From assembly GCA_910578105.1 (NCBI GenBank), contig CAJTPD010000004.1, positions 20,933-84,932 on the forward strand: a stretch of 64,000 bases of DNA, written 5' to 3'. The stretch comes from an uncultured Odoribacter sp. (GTDB taxonomy: Bacteria; Bacteroidota; Bacteroidia; Bacteroidales; Marinifilaceae). The stretch's first letter is position 1; every line of letters begins with the position of its first letter. A model generated the notes under the pieces. The model was not told where the DNA came from. It worked only from the letters and a program-made list of their open reading frames with translations, and did no database searches. The translations under genes and the position numbers were made by a program. Positions 25,718 to 34,649 of the stretch are shown one piece after another.

Positions 25718-25751
25718 TCACTTTAAGTGTTATATATAAAATTTAAAGTGA
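25718..25751. promoter_or_regulatory. Inverted repeat upstream of fecR, possible sigma-controlled promoter region
   Basis: TCACTTTAA (25718-25726) pairs with TTAAAGTGA (25743-25751), 16 bases apart, 10 bases before the FecR ATG. It could be a regulator dyad or part of the ECF sigma promoter driving fecR and the SusC/D operon. Confidence 0.4.
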
Positions 25752-25761
25752 GTTGTGTGGT

Positions 25762-26964
25762 ATGAAATTGGCAAAGAAACATTTTCGGATAGCTGAGATT
25801 TTAGCTATGTCCTTCATTGGTGGTTGTACGGAAAAAGAGACGGAAGAGTATGTTGCCTGGAAGCAGGAGCGGGAAGAAAACGAGGAATTGGCAGGCTTGA
25901 TATTAAACCGGGATAATTACAGGAATTTTGAGCGGGTTTCCGAACGTTTTGATTGTGAGGCGGGTTGGAAGGAGTTTGCAGCAAAGTATCCGCTGGTGAC
26001 AGGACAAGGAACCAATAGACACAAGGGGAAATTTGGACGTCGCATAGTACGATTGGGGTGGGTTGCTGCTGTGGTGGTAATGCTTGGTGGTATTTTATTT
26101 TGGCTGAGAGATGCCAGACTTGCAGAATCCCGTTTGGATTCGGGAGTAGCTTATCGGCTTAAGGCCGGAACAACCGGGGCTCAGCTTATTTTGGCGGACG
26201 GTGAGGTTAGGAAAGTGACCGGTAATCAGACTTTTTTGTATCGGGAAACAGATAGTACCATTGTGCTGACAGATTCTGCGGGTATTGATTATGCTGTTTG
26301 TCCGGCAGGTGATGAAAATAAATTGATGAATACGGTCCGAACCTTGACGGGCATGGAGTATGCCCTGACTTTGGCAGATGGCACGAAAGTATATTTAAAT
26401 GCGGAGTCGGAGATTCGTTTTCCTATGGTATTCAACAGTAAACAGCGGGTAGTAGAAGTAACTGGTGAAGTTTATTTTGAAGTGGCAAAAAATGCCGCTT
26501 GTCCTTTTGTGGTAAAAACGCGGGATTTATCGGTAAAAGTACTGGGCACTTCTTTTAATGTGCGGGCGTATGACGAAGACCATACTGTGTTTGTTACTTT
26601 GACGGAGGGGAAAGTACAGGTGTTCGATGGTTGTCAGTTTGCAGATATTGTTCCTGGCGAACAGGCTGTGTATGGAAAAGCGACAAAGAAACTGGAGGTG
26701 AATTGTGTCGAAGTTTCACGGTGTATGGCTTGGAGAAACGGGATGTTTATTTTCCGCAACGAGCGTTTGGAAGATATCATTATCTGTTTGGCCCGATGGT
26801 ATGATATAAAATACCGCTTTATGGACGAACGGATAAAGGATGTACGTATCGGTGCGAAACTTGACCGTTATGCCGATATGAATCCCATTGTGGAGATGTT
26901 GACTGTGAATCCGGCAATTTCTGTGGAATTGGTTGATGGGGAATACTGTATAGCAAGTAAGTAA
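25762..26964 (+). CDS. FecR-type anti-sigma factor
   Basis: 400 residues from ATG 25762; a TTG three codons upstream was not preferred. A cytoplasmic N-terminus of about 95 residues binds the sigma factor. One transmembrane helix (GWVAAVVVMLGGILFWL) leads to the periplasmic FecR domain (TLADGTKVYLNAESEIRFP ... VTGEVYFEVAKN ... VKVLGTSFNVRAY). A C-terminal DUF4974-type domain (FIFRNERLEDIIICLARWYDIKYRF) contacts the STN domain of the cognate TonB receptor. Together with the neighbouring SusC STN domain this forms a three-part trans-envelope signalling chain. Confidence 0.95.
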   Translation: MKLAKKHFRIAEILAMSFIGGCTEKETEEYVAWKQEREENEELAGLILNRDNYRNFERVSERFDCEAGWKEFAAKYPLVTGQGTNRHKGKFGRRIVRLGWVAAVVVMLGGILFWLRDARLAESRLDSGVAYRLKAGTTGAQLILADGEVRKVTGNQTFLYRETDSTIVLTDSAGIDYAVCPAGDENKLMNTVRTLTGMEYALTLADGTKVYLNAESEIRFPMVFNSKQRVVEVTGEVYFEVAKNAACPFVVKTRDLSVKVLGTSFNVRAYDEDHTVFVTLTEGKVQVFDGCQFADIVPGEQAVYGKATKKLEVNCVEVSRCMAWRNGMFIFRNERLEDIIICLARWYDIKYRFMDERIKDVRIGAKLDRYADMNPIVEMLTVNPAISVELVDGEYCIASK

Positions 26965-27034
26965 AAATATGTTTATGTCGCAAACATGAACGCATGAAAT
27001 ATTATCAATTATTTTATTACATTTTACAAATATT

Positions 27035-30000
27035 ATGGAAAAAAAACGAAATGCCCGAACTCCGAGGTGGGGAATCCGGCAAAAAATTTTACTGATGATG
27101 AAATTGAAACTATTTTTGGTTTTGATTGTTTGTGGTCCGGTGACGGCGGCTGTGCACTCCCAAAACAATATTTTGGATGTACAGTGGAAAAATGTTGCAT
27201 TGGAACAAGTGATTTGGGAACTGGAACAGAAGACGGATTATACATTTATGTATTGGACGGCTGAGATACAGGATGTGAAAGTTACCCTGGACATCAAACA
27301 AAAATCCATCAATGATATTCTGGACCTGTGTTTGCGCAATACTGGCCTGAAATATAAAATCAACGATAATGCTGTTGTCATTCACCGCGTTCAGCAACAA
27401 CAGGCAGAACGAGAGGCGGAGCGGATTGTAGTGAAAGGTTCGGTAAAAGATACCAAAGGTGAACCGCTACCGGGAGTGACCATCCGGCTTGAAGGCACTT
27501 CTTTAGGTGTCACCACAAACCAGGACGGACGTTTTGAGTTTTCGGCACCCAATCGGAAAGGTATGGTTCTCGTAGCTTCCTTTATCGGAATGAAGGAAGT
27601 GAGAATGCATGTAGTTCCGGGCAAAGAATTGAATTTCAAGATGGAAGAGGCGGTAAACGAGATGGATGAGGTGGTGGTTAACGGTTATTTTACGCAAAAC
27701 CGCAACAGCTATACGGGAGCGGTGACCACCATTAAAGGCGACCAATTGTTGGAAGTGTCAAAGACCGATGTGCTCAAGGCATTGTCTTTTTCGGTGCCCG
27801 GTTTGCGTATCGTGACTGACAACGCCAGTGGTTCGAATCCCAATAAAGTGCCGGAAATCATCTTACGGGGAATGAATTCGCTCGATAGTGAAAACATGGA
27901 GCAGGGATTGAACCGCCCCCTGATTATTATGGACGGTGTGGAAATCAGTCTGCAACAATTGTACGACCTTGACATGTTCGACATTGACCGGGTCGATGTG
28001 CTCAAGGATGCTTCTGCTACGGCAATGTACGGAGAAAAAGCTGCCAATGGTGTAATTGTGGTGGTAAGAAAGCGGGTGATGGAAAGTAAATTGAGGGTGC
28101 GTTATAACTTCGTTCCCAATATCGGTTTTCCCGATGTTTCTTCTTTCAACCTTTGTTCTCCGTGGGAAAAACTGGAGTTGGAACGTTTGTACGGAAAATA
28201 CGACAGTAATACAGGTGCATTTGACGAACTGTATAACGAAAAATTAAAACGGATAAATGCCGGTGTAAACACAGACTGGAAATCCATTCCGTTGCGCAAT
28301 TCTTGGTCGCACGCCCATTCCTTGAGCATTACCGGACGGGGGAGCGGCATGGACTATGGGATTAACGCCAGTTATTCGGATGACCGGGGTGTGATGAAAA
28401 AGGACTACCGCCGTAATTTGGGTTTGGGATTCTATTTTTCCTATCATTTGAATAATAAACTGACGATGAGTTTCCGTTCCGATTTCTATAAGACAAATTC
28501 TAAAGATTCACCTTACGGAAATTATAGTGATTGGGTGGTTCTCAACCCGTACGATTCGCCTGTGGATGAAAACGGGGAATGGGTCAAAGTGTTGTCGTAT
28601 GAAAAATTAAATCCGATTTACAATGCCACGTTGAGCAGTTTCAGCGTTGCGGAAAGCAAGCGTTTCACCAATAGTTTGAGTCTGAGATGGGATATTGTGA
28701 AAGGATTGTATTTCACCGGAAATGCCAATTACTCCATGGCAAACAACCAGTCGGACGTGTATGTTTCTCCGGACGACAGCCGTTTCATGCGTACAGAGAC
28801 CAAGGAAGATGAAAAGGGGTCTTACGACCTGAACGGGGGTAATGATTATTCCTGGGCTTTGTCCGGCGTGCTTAACTATAGTCTCTCTTTGGATGAGAAT
28901 GGCACCATACTGAGTCTTCACGGAGGAGCCGATGTGTCGCAGAGCGGAGGAAGCACGTTTGCTTTCCGGGGTGTCGGATTTACGAAAGACCGATTGGATG
29001 ACCTGAACTTCGCACAGCGTTATCCGAACGAAGGCAAACCTTCCGGCTCGGAATCCTATAGTGCGACAGTGGCTTATTTTGCCAATGCCAACTTTATTTT
29101 GAAAGACCGGTATTTCGTAGATTTCTCTTGGCGTACTTCAGGCAACTCCGTTATTTCCAAAGACCGGCGTTGGTCGCCTTATTGGTCGGCGGGTATAGGT
29201 TGGAACATCCACAACGAGTTTTTTTTAGCCAATTTGGAATGGGTGGAGAGTTTCCGTTTCAGGGCAAGTGCAGGATATGTGGGAAGCAATAATTTCGGAG
29301 GTACGTTTGCACAGACTATCTACGAATACGGAGAGCCGTATGATGATTACCAAGGAGCTTTGCCGTCGTCAATGGGAAACGACAAATTGAAATCGCAACG
29401 CACCCTGAAACTGAACGGCGGTGTGAGCCTCGACCTATTCGAGGGGCGTTTGGGCGTGAATGTCGATTTTTACAAAGAGACTTCCAAAGATTTGTTAATG
29501 GACATTTCGTTGCCGTCTTCCACCGGATATGACAAAGTGAAATACAACCTTGGAGAGAGCAGCAACCGGGGATACGAAATTGCTGTTTCGGGTTCTGTCA
29601 TCCGTACCCGTGACTGGGGCTGGACGTTAACCGCCACGACGAGCCATACGGCAAACAAGATTTTGAAAATCAGTAACTCTTTGAAGAACGTAAACGATGC
29701 GAATCGGGATGACAATACAAGCTCCCCGAAAATTCAGTTGGAGGAAGGAGAATCCGCCACCTCTATTTATGCTGTACGTTCTGCAGGAATCGACCCGGCA
29801 TCCGGAAGAGAGATTTACATCAAGAAGGACGGCACTTACACTTTTACTTTTGACCCGAAAGATAAAGTGGCACTTGGAAATACGACCCCAATCATGCAGG
29901 GCTCGCTTTCGACAGGTGTCCGGTGGAAGGCCCTCACGGTGTTTGTCGGGATGTCTTACACGTTTGGAGGAGACATCTACAATTCCACACGGGCGGGTAA

Positions 30001-30334
30001 AATTGAGAATATCTCTATCGAAGAGAACGTGGACCGGCGGGCATTTACGGAACGCTGGAAGAATGTGAACGACTATGTCATGTATCCGAGTGTGCAATGG
30101 CCCTCGGCCGGACATACAGAGCGATTCGTGGAGCGGAATAATGAATTGTATCTCTCTGCAATCAACATTTCTTACAACCTGGAGGGCGATTGGTTGAAAA
30201 AAATCGGGTTGAGACGTCTGGGATTAGGTATAGGCTTCAGTGATATTGCCCGCCTGAGTACGGTGAAATATGAGCGTGGCACCAGTTATCCTTACATGAG
30301 AGGATATAGTTTTACCATTAGTCCGACATTTTAA
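27035..30334 (+). CDS. SusC/RagA-type TonB-dependent receptor with STN domain
   Basis: 1099 residues. An extended N-terminus and hydrophobic signal (LKLFLVLIVCGPVTAAVHSQ), then an STN domain (about 47-115: VALEQVIWELEQKTDYTFMY ... INDILDLCLRNTGLKYK), a carboxypeptidase-regulatory-like domain (about 130-205, GEPLPGVTIRLEGTSLGVTTN), the TonB plug (from NEMDEVVVNGYFTQNRNSYTG) and a long beta-barrel ending in Phe. The STN domain lets it signal to FecR. SusC proteins import large ligands (glycans, peptides, metal complexes) with the SusD lid. Ligand unknown. Confidence 0.96.
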   Translation: MEKKRNARTPRWGIRQKILLMMKLKLFLVLIVCGPVTAAVHSQNNILDVQWKNVALEQVIWELEQKTDYTFMYWTAEIQDVKVTLDIKQKSINDILDLCLRNTGLKYKINDNAVVIHRVQQQQAEREAERIVVKGSVKDTKGEPLPGVTIRLEGTSLGVTTNQDGRFEFSAPNRKGMVLVASFIGMKEVRMHVVPGKELNFKMEEAVNEMDEVVVNGYFTQNRNSYTGAVTTIKGDQLLEVSKTDVLKALSFSVPGLRIVTDNASGSNPNKVPEIILRGMNSLDSENMEQGLNRPLIIMDGVEISLQQLYDLDMFDIDRVDVLKDASATAMYGEKAANGVIVVVRKRVMESKLRVRYNFVPNIGFPDVSSFNLCSPWEKLELERLYGKYDSNTGAFDELYNEKLKRINAGVNTDWKSIPLRNSWSHAHSLSITGRGSGMDYGINASYSDDRGVMKKDYRRNLGLGFYFSYHLNNKLTMSFRSDFYKTNSKDSPYGNYSDWVVLNPYDSPVDENGEWVKVLSYEKLNPIYNATLSSFSVAESKRFTNSLSLRWDIVKGLYFTGNANYSMANNQSDVYVSPDDSRFMRTETKEDEKGSYDLNGGNDYSWALSGVLNYSLSLDENGTILSLHGGADVSQSGGSTFAFRGVGFTKDRLDDLNFAQRYPNEGKPSGSESYSATVAYFANANFILKDRYFVDFSWRTSGNSVISKDRRWSPYWSAGIGWNIHNEFFLANLEWVESFRFRASAGYVGSNNFGGTFAQTIYEYGEPYDDYQGALPSSMGNDKLKSQRTLKLNGGVSLDLFEGRLGVNVDFYKETSKDLLMDISLPSSTGYDKVKYNLGESSNRGYEIAVSGSVIRTRDWGWTLTATTSHTANKILKISNSLKNVNDANRDDNTSSPKIQLEEGESATSIYAVRSAGIDPASGREIYIKKDGTYTFTFDPKDKVALGNTTPIMQGSLSTGVRWKALTVFVGMSYTFGGDIYNSTRAGKIENISIEENVDRRAFTERWKNVNDYVMYPSVQWPSAGHTERFVERNNELYLSAINISYNLEGDWLKKIGLRRLGLGIGFSDIARLSTVKYERGTSYPYMRGYSFTISPTF

Positions 30335-30346
30335 AACGACAATACG

Positions 30347-31768
30347 ATGAAAAAATTAGCAATATTATGGATATTGGCAGTTCTCCTGTTGGGGGGATGC
30401 GATGATTTCCTCACCTCCAGAGACAAGTCGCAGGTGTTGGAAAAAGTATTATTTACCGACCGGGAAGGTGTGGAAGATGCGCTGTACGGGATATATGCCG
30501 GATTGGCAAAATCGGGATTATATGGGGCTGAGATGTCCTATCGGCTGGATTTGCTGGCACAGTTTTACGAACCTCTCACTTCCTCGCTGTATGACATGCT
30601 GGAATATGAATTCGACGACCCGGGGGTAAGACCATTCCAAAATGACATTTGGAAAAGCATGTACCGCAGCATCAGCGACATCAATAACTTTCTGGATAAT
30701 CTGGATGCTTACGAAGGCAAAGAACTCAGGTTTGAAAACCTTTATCGGGGAGAAGCTTTGGGATTGCGGGCTTACCTGCATTTCGACCTGCTCCGGATGT
30801 ATGCGTCCGTAAAAATGAGTGAGCGCGGTATTCCTTATGTTACCCGGTTTGGTTCGTCGGTGACCTCTTTTTCGACGGTAAAAGAGTGTTACGATTTCAT
30901 TATCGGCGATTTGACCGAAGCGGAGCGGTTGCTGCGGCAGGACGACACGCTCCTGACCTTGCCCCGGGTGCGGTCGCATGAATTTATTATGTGCCGGAAT
31001 CGGGAACTCCATTTCAATTGGTATGCAGTGCAGGCGACCCTGGCACGGGTGTATTACATGCGCGGGGAACCGGGAGACCTGGAAAAAGCGGGGCAATATG
31101 CGCGCACGGTAATTGAATCCGAAAAGTTTCCTTTAATCAAGAATCCGCAAGATGTCCGTTTTGTCGTGGCGGGAGTAGTAGCCGAAACGGAAAGTATCTG
31201 GGGATTGTCCAACAAGAAACTGTATGAAGTATTGCATTCGCATTATGTGGAATCGGATGGAAACAATTCAATTGCCCCTTCCTCTGCACAGATAAAGCTT
31301 TATGTCACTACGGACGGAACAACCGACTGGCGCAAGGATTGGTTCAGGACGGTTATCGGGAGTTCCGGCGACCGGAGTGTTAAAATTCTCGACCCTGTGG
31401 AATTGGGAATTGGAGATGAACCGGCGGGAGAGAAAGGGGTAAATCAGATTCGCGTGGCAGAGATGTACCTGATTGCGGCGGAAGCCGCTTTGGATACCGA
31501 GCCGGAGACTGCCCGGAAATATCTGGATGATTTGGCACGTTCCCGGGGGTTGGAGCAATTCAATGAACTGCTGACATTGGAGGGCATCGATAAGGAATGG
31601 AGGAGGGAATTGGTACAGGAGGGACAGGTATGGTTTTTGATGAAACGCCGACATCCGGAAAAAGTGGTTGCCGTGCATAATAATCAAGAAATTATCATGA
31701 CCGAGGACAAGTGGCAATTGCTTATTCCGGATGATGAGTTTGAGTTTAGAGAAGATTTTACCATGTAA
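30347..31768 (+). CDS. SusD/RagB-family ligand-binding lipoprotein
   Basis: 473 residues, starting 12 bases after the SusC gene. Lipobox LLLGGC gives Cys18. The SusD opening DDFLTSRDKSQV and the TPR-like parts (YRGEALGLRAYLHFDLLRMYA; IRVAEMYLIAAEAALD) are clear, with the family C-terminus EWRRELVQEGQVWFLMKRR. It forms the hinged lid on the SusC barrel at the cell surface. It is somewhat shorter than starch-type SusD, closer to RagB-like members. Confidence 0.94.
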   Translation: MKKLAILWILAVLLLGGCDDFLTSRDKSQVLEKVLFTDREGVEDALYGIYAGLAKSGLYGAEMSYRLDLLAQFYEPLTSSLYDMLEYEFDDPGVRPFQNDIWKSMYRSISDINNFLDNLDAYEGKELRFENLYRGEALGLRAYLHFDLLRMYASVKMSERGIPYVTRFGSSVTSFSTVKECYDFIIGDLTEAERLLRQDDTLLTLPRVRSHEFIMCRNRELHFNWYAVQATLARVYYMRGEPGDLEKAGQYARTVIESEKFPLIKNPQDVRFVVAGVVAETESIWGLSNKKLYEVLHSHYVESDGNNSIAPSSAQIKLYVTTDGTTDWRKDWFRTVIGSSGDRSVKILDPVELGIGDEPAGEKGVNQIRVAEMYLIAAEAALDTEPETARKYLDDLARSRGLEQFNELLTLEGIDKEWRRELVQEGQVWFLMKRRHPEKVVAVHNNQEIIMTEDKWQLLIPDDEFEFREDFTM

Positions 31769-31784
31769 TTTAATGGGACAGAAT

Positions 31785-32582
31785 ATGAAAACAGATATGA
31801 AATGGAACCGGTTTTTTAAGATTTGTTGCCTTCTTCTGGCATTCTCTGCTTTGTGGGGCGGCTGCGAACGGGATTATTTGTGGTATGACGCTGAACAGAA
31901 GGATGGGGTGCGTTTTATTCCTTTGAGAAACGATACGGTTGAGGTTAGGGAAAAATCATTTGGAGAAGAGTGGCTAACCTGTCAGGAGATGGTGGGCATG
32001 GTCGGTTTTGCCCGGGATTTCGACCGGCGTTTTAAGGTGGAGGTGGTGGACTCCCTGACTACGATACCTGCCGACAGGTTTTCGTTTGAAGACACGTGCT
32101 ACATCCCGGCAAATGAGACGTATGGATGGCTGAACTTTTCTTACGCCTATTCGGAAGAGGATACTTTGTCGCTTGTTTTCAGGCTTGTGGAAAATGACAA
32201 TTTCCGTCCCGTGATGGCTTCGCAGGTTTGTTTTATCCTGTATCCGTATAAGTTGAACTCACCTGATTGGTGGGTGTGTAATAAATATATGTTCGGGTCG
32301 CCGTGGACTCCCCGGTTGAACGAATTGTTCTTTCAGTTTTATCATGCGGTGGAGCAAACCGAACCTTATATATGGACGATGTTTTTTGAATCGAATTTGG
32401 GGGAAGACTTTGAAAAAGTGGAGAAAGGTAAACATTGGGAGTATGTTTTTTTTCAGGGATATAAATGGAAATCCCCTTATGAAAATTTGCTTCGGAAATT
32501 TGTTGCCCGCCCTTTGTACGACCATTTGAAAGCTCATCCGGAAGACGGAGATTTTACAAGTATGCCTGACCCGTATAATTAA
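31785..32582 (+). CDS. DUF4843 surface lipoprotein
   Basis: 265 residues from ATG 31785 (ATG 31773 also possible); earlier in-frame starts overlap susD. Lipobox ALWGGC (Cys27). The mature part opens with ERDYLWYDAEQKDGVRF and is a beta-rich domain with the DUF4843 pattern VVDSLTTIPADRFSFED. DUF4843 proteins regularly follow SusC/SusD genes in this kind of locus and probably help in ligand capture at the surface; no biochemical role is known to me. Confidence 0.85.
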   Translation: MKTDMKWNRFFKICCLLLAFSALWGGCERDYLWYDAEQKDGVRFIPLRNDTVEVREKSFGEEWLTCQEMVGMVGFARDFDRRFKVEVVDSLTTIPADRFSFEDTCYIPANETYGWLNFSYAYSEEDTLSLVFRLVENDNFRPVMASQVCFILYPYKLNSPDWWVCNKYMFGSPWTPRLNELFFQFYHAVEQTEPYIWTMFFESNLGEDFEKVEKGKHWEYVFFQGYKWKSPYENLLRKFVARPLYDHLKAHPEDGDFTSMPDPYN

Positions 32583-32594
32583 ATAAAGCATATC

Positions 32595-34115
32595 ATGAAA
32601 AAAATATCTATACGATTATTATTGTTGTTGCTCGGCGTATCCGCAGGAATGGTTTCCTGTATTCACGATGATACAACCGGGTTTGTGAAAAAAATCTCTG
32701 AAATCACGATTACGAAAGTGTCGGGAGAGGGAGTGGACGAGGACAAAAAGTACGCGGTTGCGGAAGTTATGGTGCCGGTGCGTATCGAGGCGGAGGCGGA
32801 ACAGACCCTGGAGGGATACGAGTTGTCGTATGAGTGGAAGACGGGATTTATAAAAGAGTACGATAGAGAGGGAAAGCCGCAAATGGATTCGTTGGGTTTG
32901 ATTTCGGAGTCGAAGATTTTGGAACATTCTTTTAATCGGGTGGGGGAATTTTTAGTGCGTTTGCGGGTTTATAACGAGTTTGGCAGCACCTTTTACTATA
33001 TGACGGTGGAGGTCAAGGCAGGCATGGAGAGAGGGTTGATGGTCTTGAGTTCGGACGATGCGGGAAAAGGGAGTTTGACATTCTGTTCCGTTGAGCGGGG
33101 GGCGAACGAGTTGTTGCAGGCAAAAGCGGAAGATTTTGAGCCTGATGCGTGGGCGAGGATAAATCCCGATTACGAGTTGGTGGGTGCGCGGGATATGGTT
33201 GTCATGGATTTTGGAAATTATAAAAATTCCGTGTTTGTGCTTTCAGCATCCCGGCAATGTATGTATGAATTGGATCAGAATTCCTTGTTGGTGTTGCGCA
33301 AAATAGATTTGACCATTTTGCAGAAGGATATAAAACCGGTTGCCTTGGTTCCGTGCCGGATGAATATGGCTGTTATGACCGAGGCCGGACAAGTGGTGTG
33401 TTCTGAATTGGGACAGTTTGGATTGCTTGATGACCGTTGGGGCACGAAGATGAAAGGCATAAAATTGTATCAAGGTGTTACGATGCTGGATGGAGGTCCC
33501 ATATCAATTCCCATAGTGGCGGATAATGAAAATGAGAGGGTAGAAGTTTATGGGAATATAAATAAAACTCCGGTAAATTCCGGAAGTGACTTTCAGGGAC
33601 GTCGGATTGTTAATTTTGCATTGGTGGGATTTCCTGACAGTCGAAGCCTGTTGGTTGTCAGCGAACCTAAAAATAATCCTGATAAGGTGTGGGTTACGAT
33701 TTATCAACCAATGTTTAATGTTGATTATTATGATGAAATGTTCAAGAAAGAGAGTGGCTATCAGGAGAATGAATATTCTCTTTCCGCACCGTTGACCTTA
33801 GATATGCAGTCCGATATGGTTTATAACAGGCAGTACAATGTCATGTTTTACAACAGGGGTAATACGGTATATCGTTGGCGTTATACGAGCGGATTCTCCG
33901 ATTCCCACCAGACTTCCTTGCCTGGTAACGGAGAGATTACCTGTATGGCAGAAAGTCCCGACGGAGAGTATTTGTATGTGGGAGCATACGATGCGGCAGC
34001 CGCCGGGTTGAAAGGAAGCGTCTATATTTACACGACGAAAGACCTTCAACTGGTTAAAAGTTTTATCGGAATTACGGATAAACCGTTGAAATTATTTTAT
34101 AAAGATAAAAATTAA
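32595..34115 (+). CDS. PKD-like family surface lipoprotein
   Basis: 506 residues. Lipobox AGMVSC (Cys22), then acidic HDD and an Ig/PKD-like domain (EITITKVSGEGVDEDKKYAV, YELSYEWKTG, VGEFLVRLRVYNEFGSTFYY). The rest is a beta-propeller-like region with repeats such as KNSVFVLSASRQCMYELDQ, ending GSVYIYTTKDLQLVKSF. PKD-like lipoproteins of this layout sit next to SusC/D and DUF4843 genes. It may bind protein or glycan ligands on the surface. Confidence 0.83.
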   Translation: MKKISIRLLLLLLGVSAGMVSCIHDDTTGFVKKISEITITKVSGEGVDEDKKYAVAEVMVPVRIEAEAEQTLEGYELSYEWKTGFIKEYDREGKPQMDSLGLISESKILEHSFNRVGEFLVRLRVYNEFGSTFYYMTVEVKAGMERGLMVLSSDDAGKGSLTFCSVERGANELLQAKAEDFEPDAWARINPDYELVGARDMVVMDFGNYKNSVFVLSASRQCMYELDQNSLLVLRKIDLTILQKDIKPVALVPCRMNMAVMTEAGQVVCSELGQFGLLDDRWGTKMKGIKLYQGVTMLDGGPISIPIVADNENERVEVYGNINKTPVNSGSDFQGRRIVNFALVGFPDSRSLLVVSEPKNNPDKVWVTIYQPMFNVDYYDEMFKKESGYQENEYSLSAPLTLDMQSDMVYNRQYNVMFYNRGNTVYRWRYTSGFSDSHQTSLPGNGEITCMAESPDGEYLYVGAYDAAAAGLKGSVYIYTTKDLQLVKSFIGITDKPLKLFYKDKN

Positions 34116-34121
34116 AAACAG

Positions 34122-34646
34122 ATGGCAAAAATTTATGTGCTTTTCGTGCTTGTCCTTCTCGGTCTGTCCGGGGGACAAGCCGTAGCCTCGGGACGGACGG
34201 CAATGGCGGAATCGGACACCTTAAAAAAAGGTATGGCGTCGCCGGATTTCAGATACCGGGATGTGAACGGAAAAATCGTAACCTTGAAAGATTTACAGGG
34301 AAAATACGTGTATGTTGATATTTGGGCGACCTGGTGTGGCCCTTGTTGTATGGAAATACCCCATCTGAAAGAACTTGAGCGGAAAATGCATGGTAAAAAA
34401 ATTGTTTTTGTTAGTATATCGGTGGATGAAAACCGAAAAAAGTGGCAACAGTTTGTGAAAGAGAAAAAGATGGGGGGGATACAGTTGAATGTTGAAGGGA
34501 ATGAAAAGTGGGTGGAGGCTTACCATGTGGACGGAATTCCCCGTTTTATCCTGTTGGATAAAAAAGGAAAAATTGTGGATGCTGATATGACTCGTCCTTC
34601 CGATGCGAAAACGTTGCAATGCTTGTCTGAATTAAAAGGAATATAA
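34122..34646 (+). CDS. TlpA-family thiol-disulfide oxidoreductase
   Basis: 174 residues, secreted by an N-terminal signal peptide (cleavage near AVASG). The thioredoxin-fold active site is WATWCGPCCMEIP. AhpC/TSA-like opening GMASPDFRYRDVNGK. The extra Cys after CGPC is unusual. TlpA-like proteins reduce periplasmic disulfides, for example during cytochrome maturation or folding of imported or surface proteins. It lies six bases after the PKD-like gene, inside the SusC/D operon. Confidence 0.92.
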   Translation: MAKIYVLFVLVLLGLSGGQAVASGRTAMAESDTLKKGMASPDFRYRDVNGKIVTLKDLQGKYVYVDIWATWCGPCCMEIPHLKELERKMHGKKIVFVSISVDENRKKWQQFVKEKKMGGIQLNVEGNEKWVEAYHVDGIPRFILLDKKGKIVDADMTRPSDAKTLQCLSELKGI

Positions 34647-34649
34647 GGG

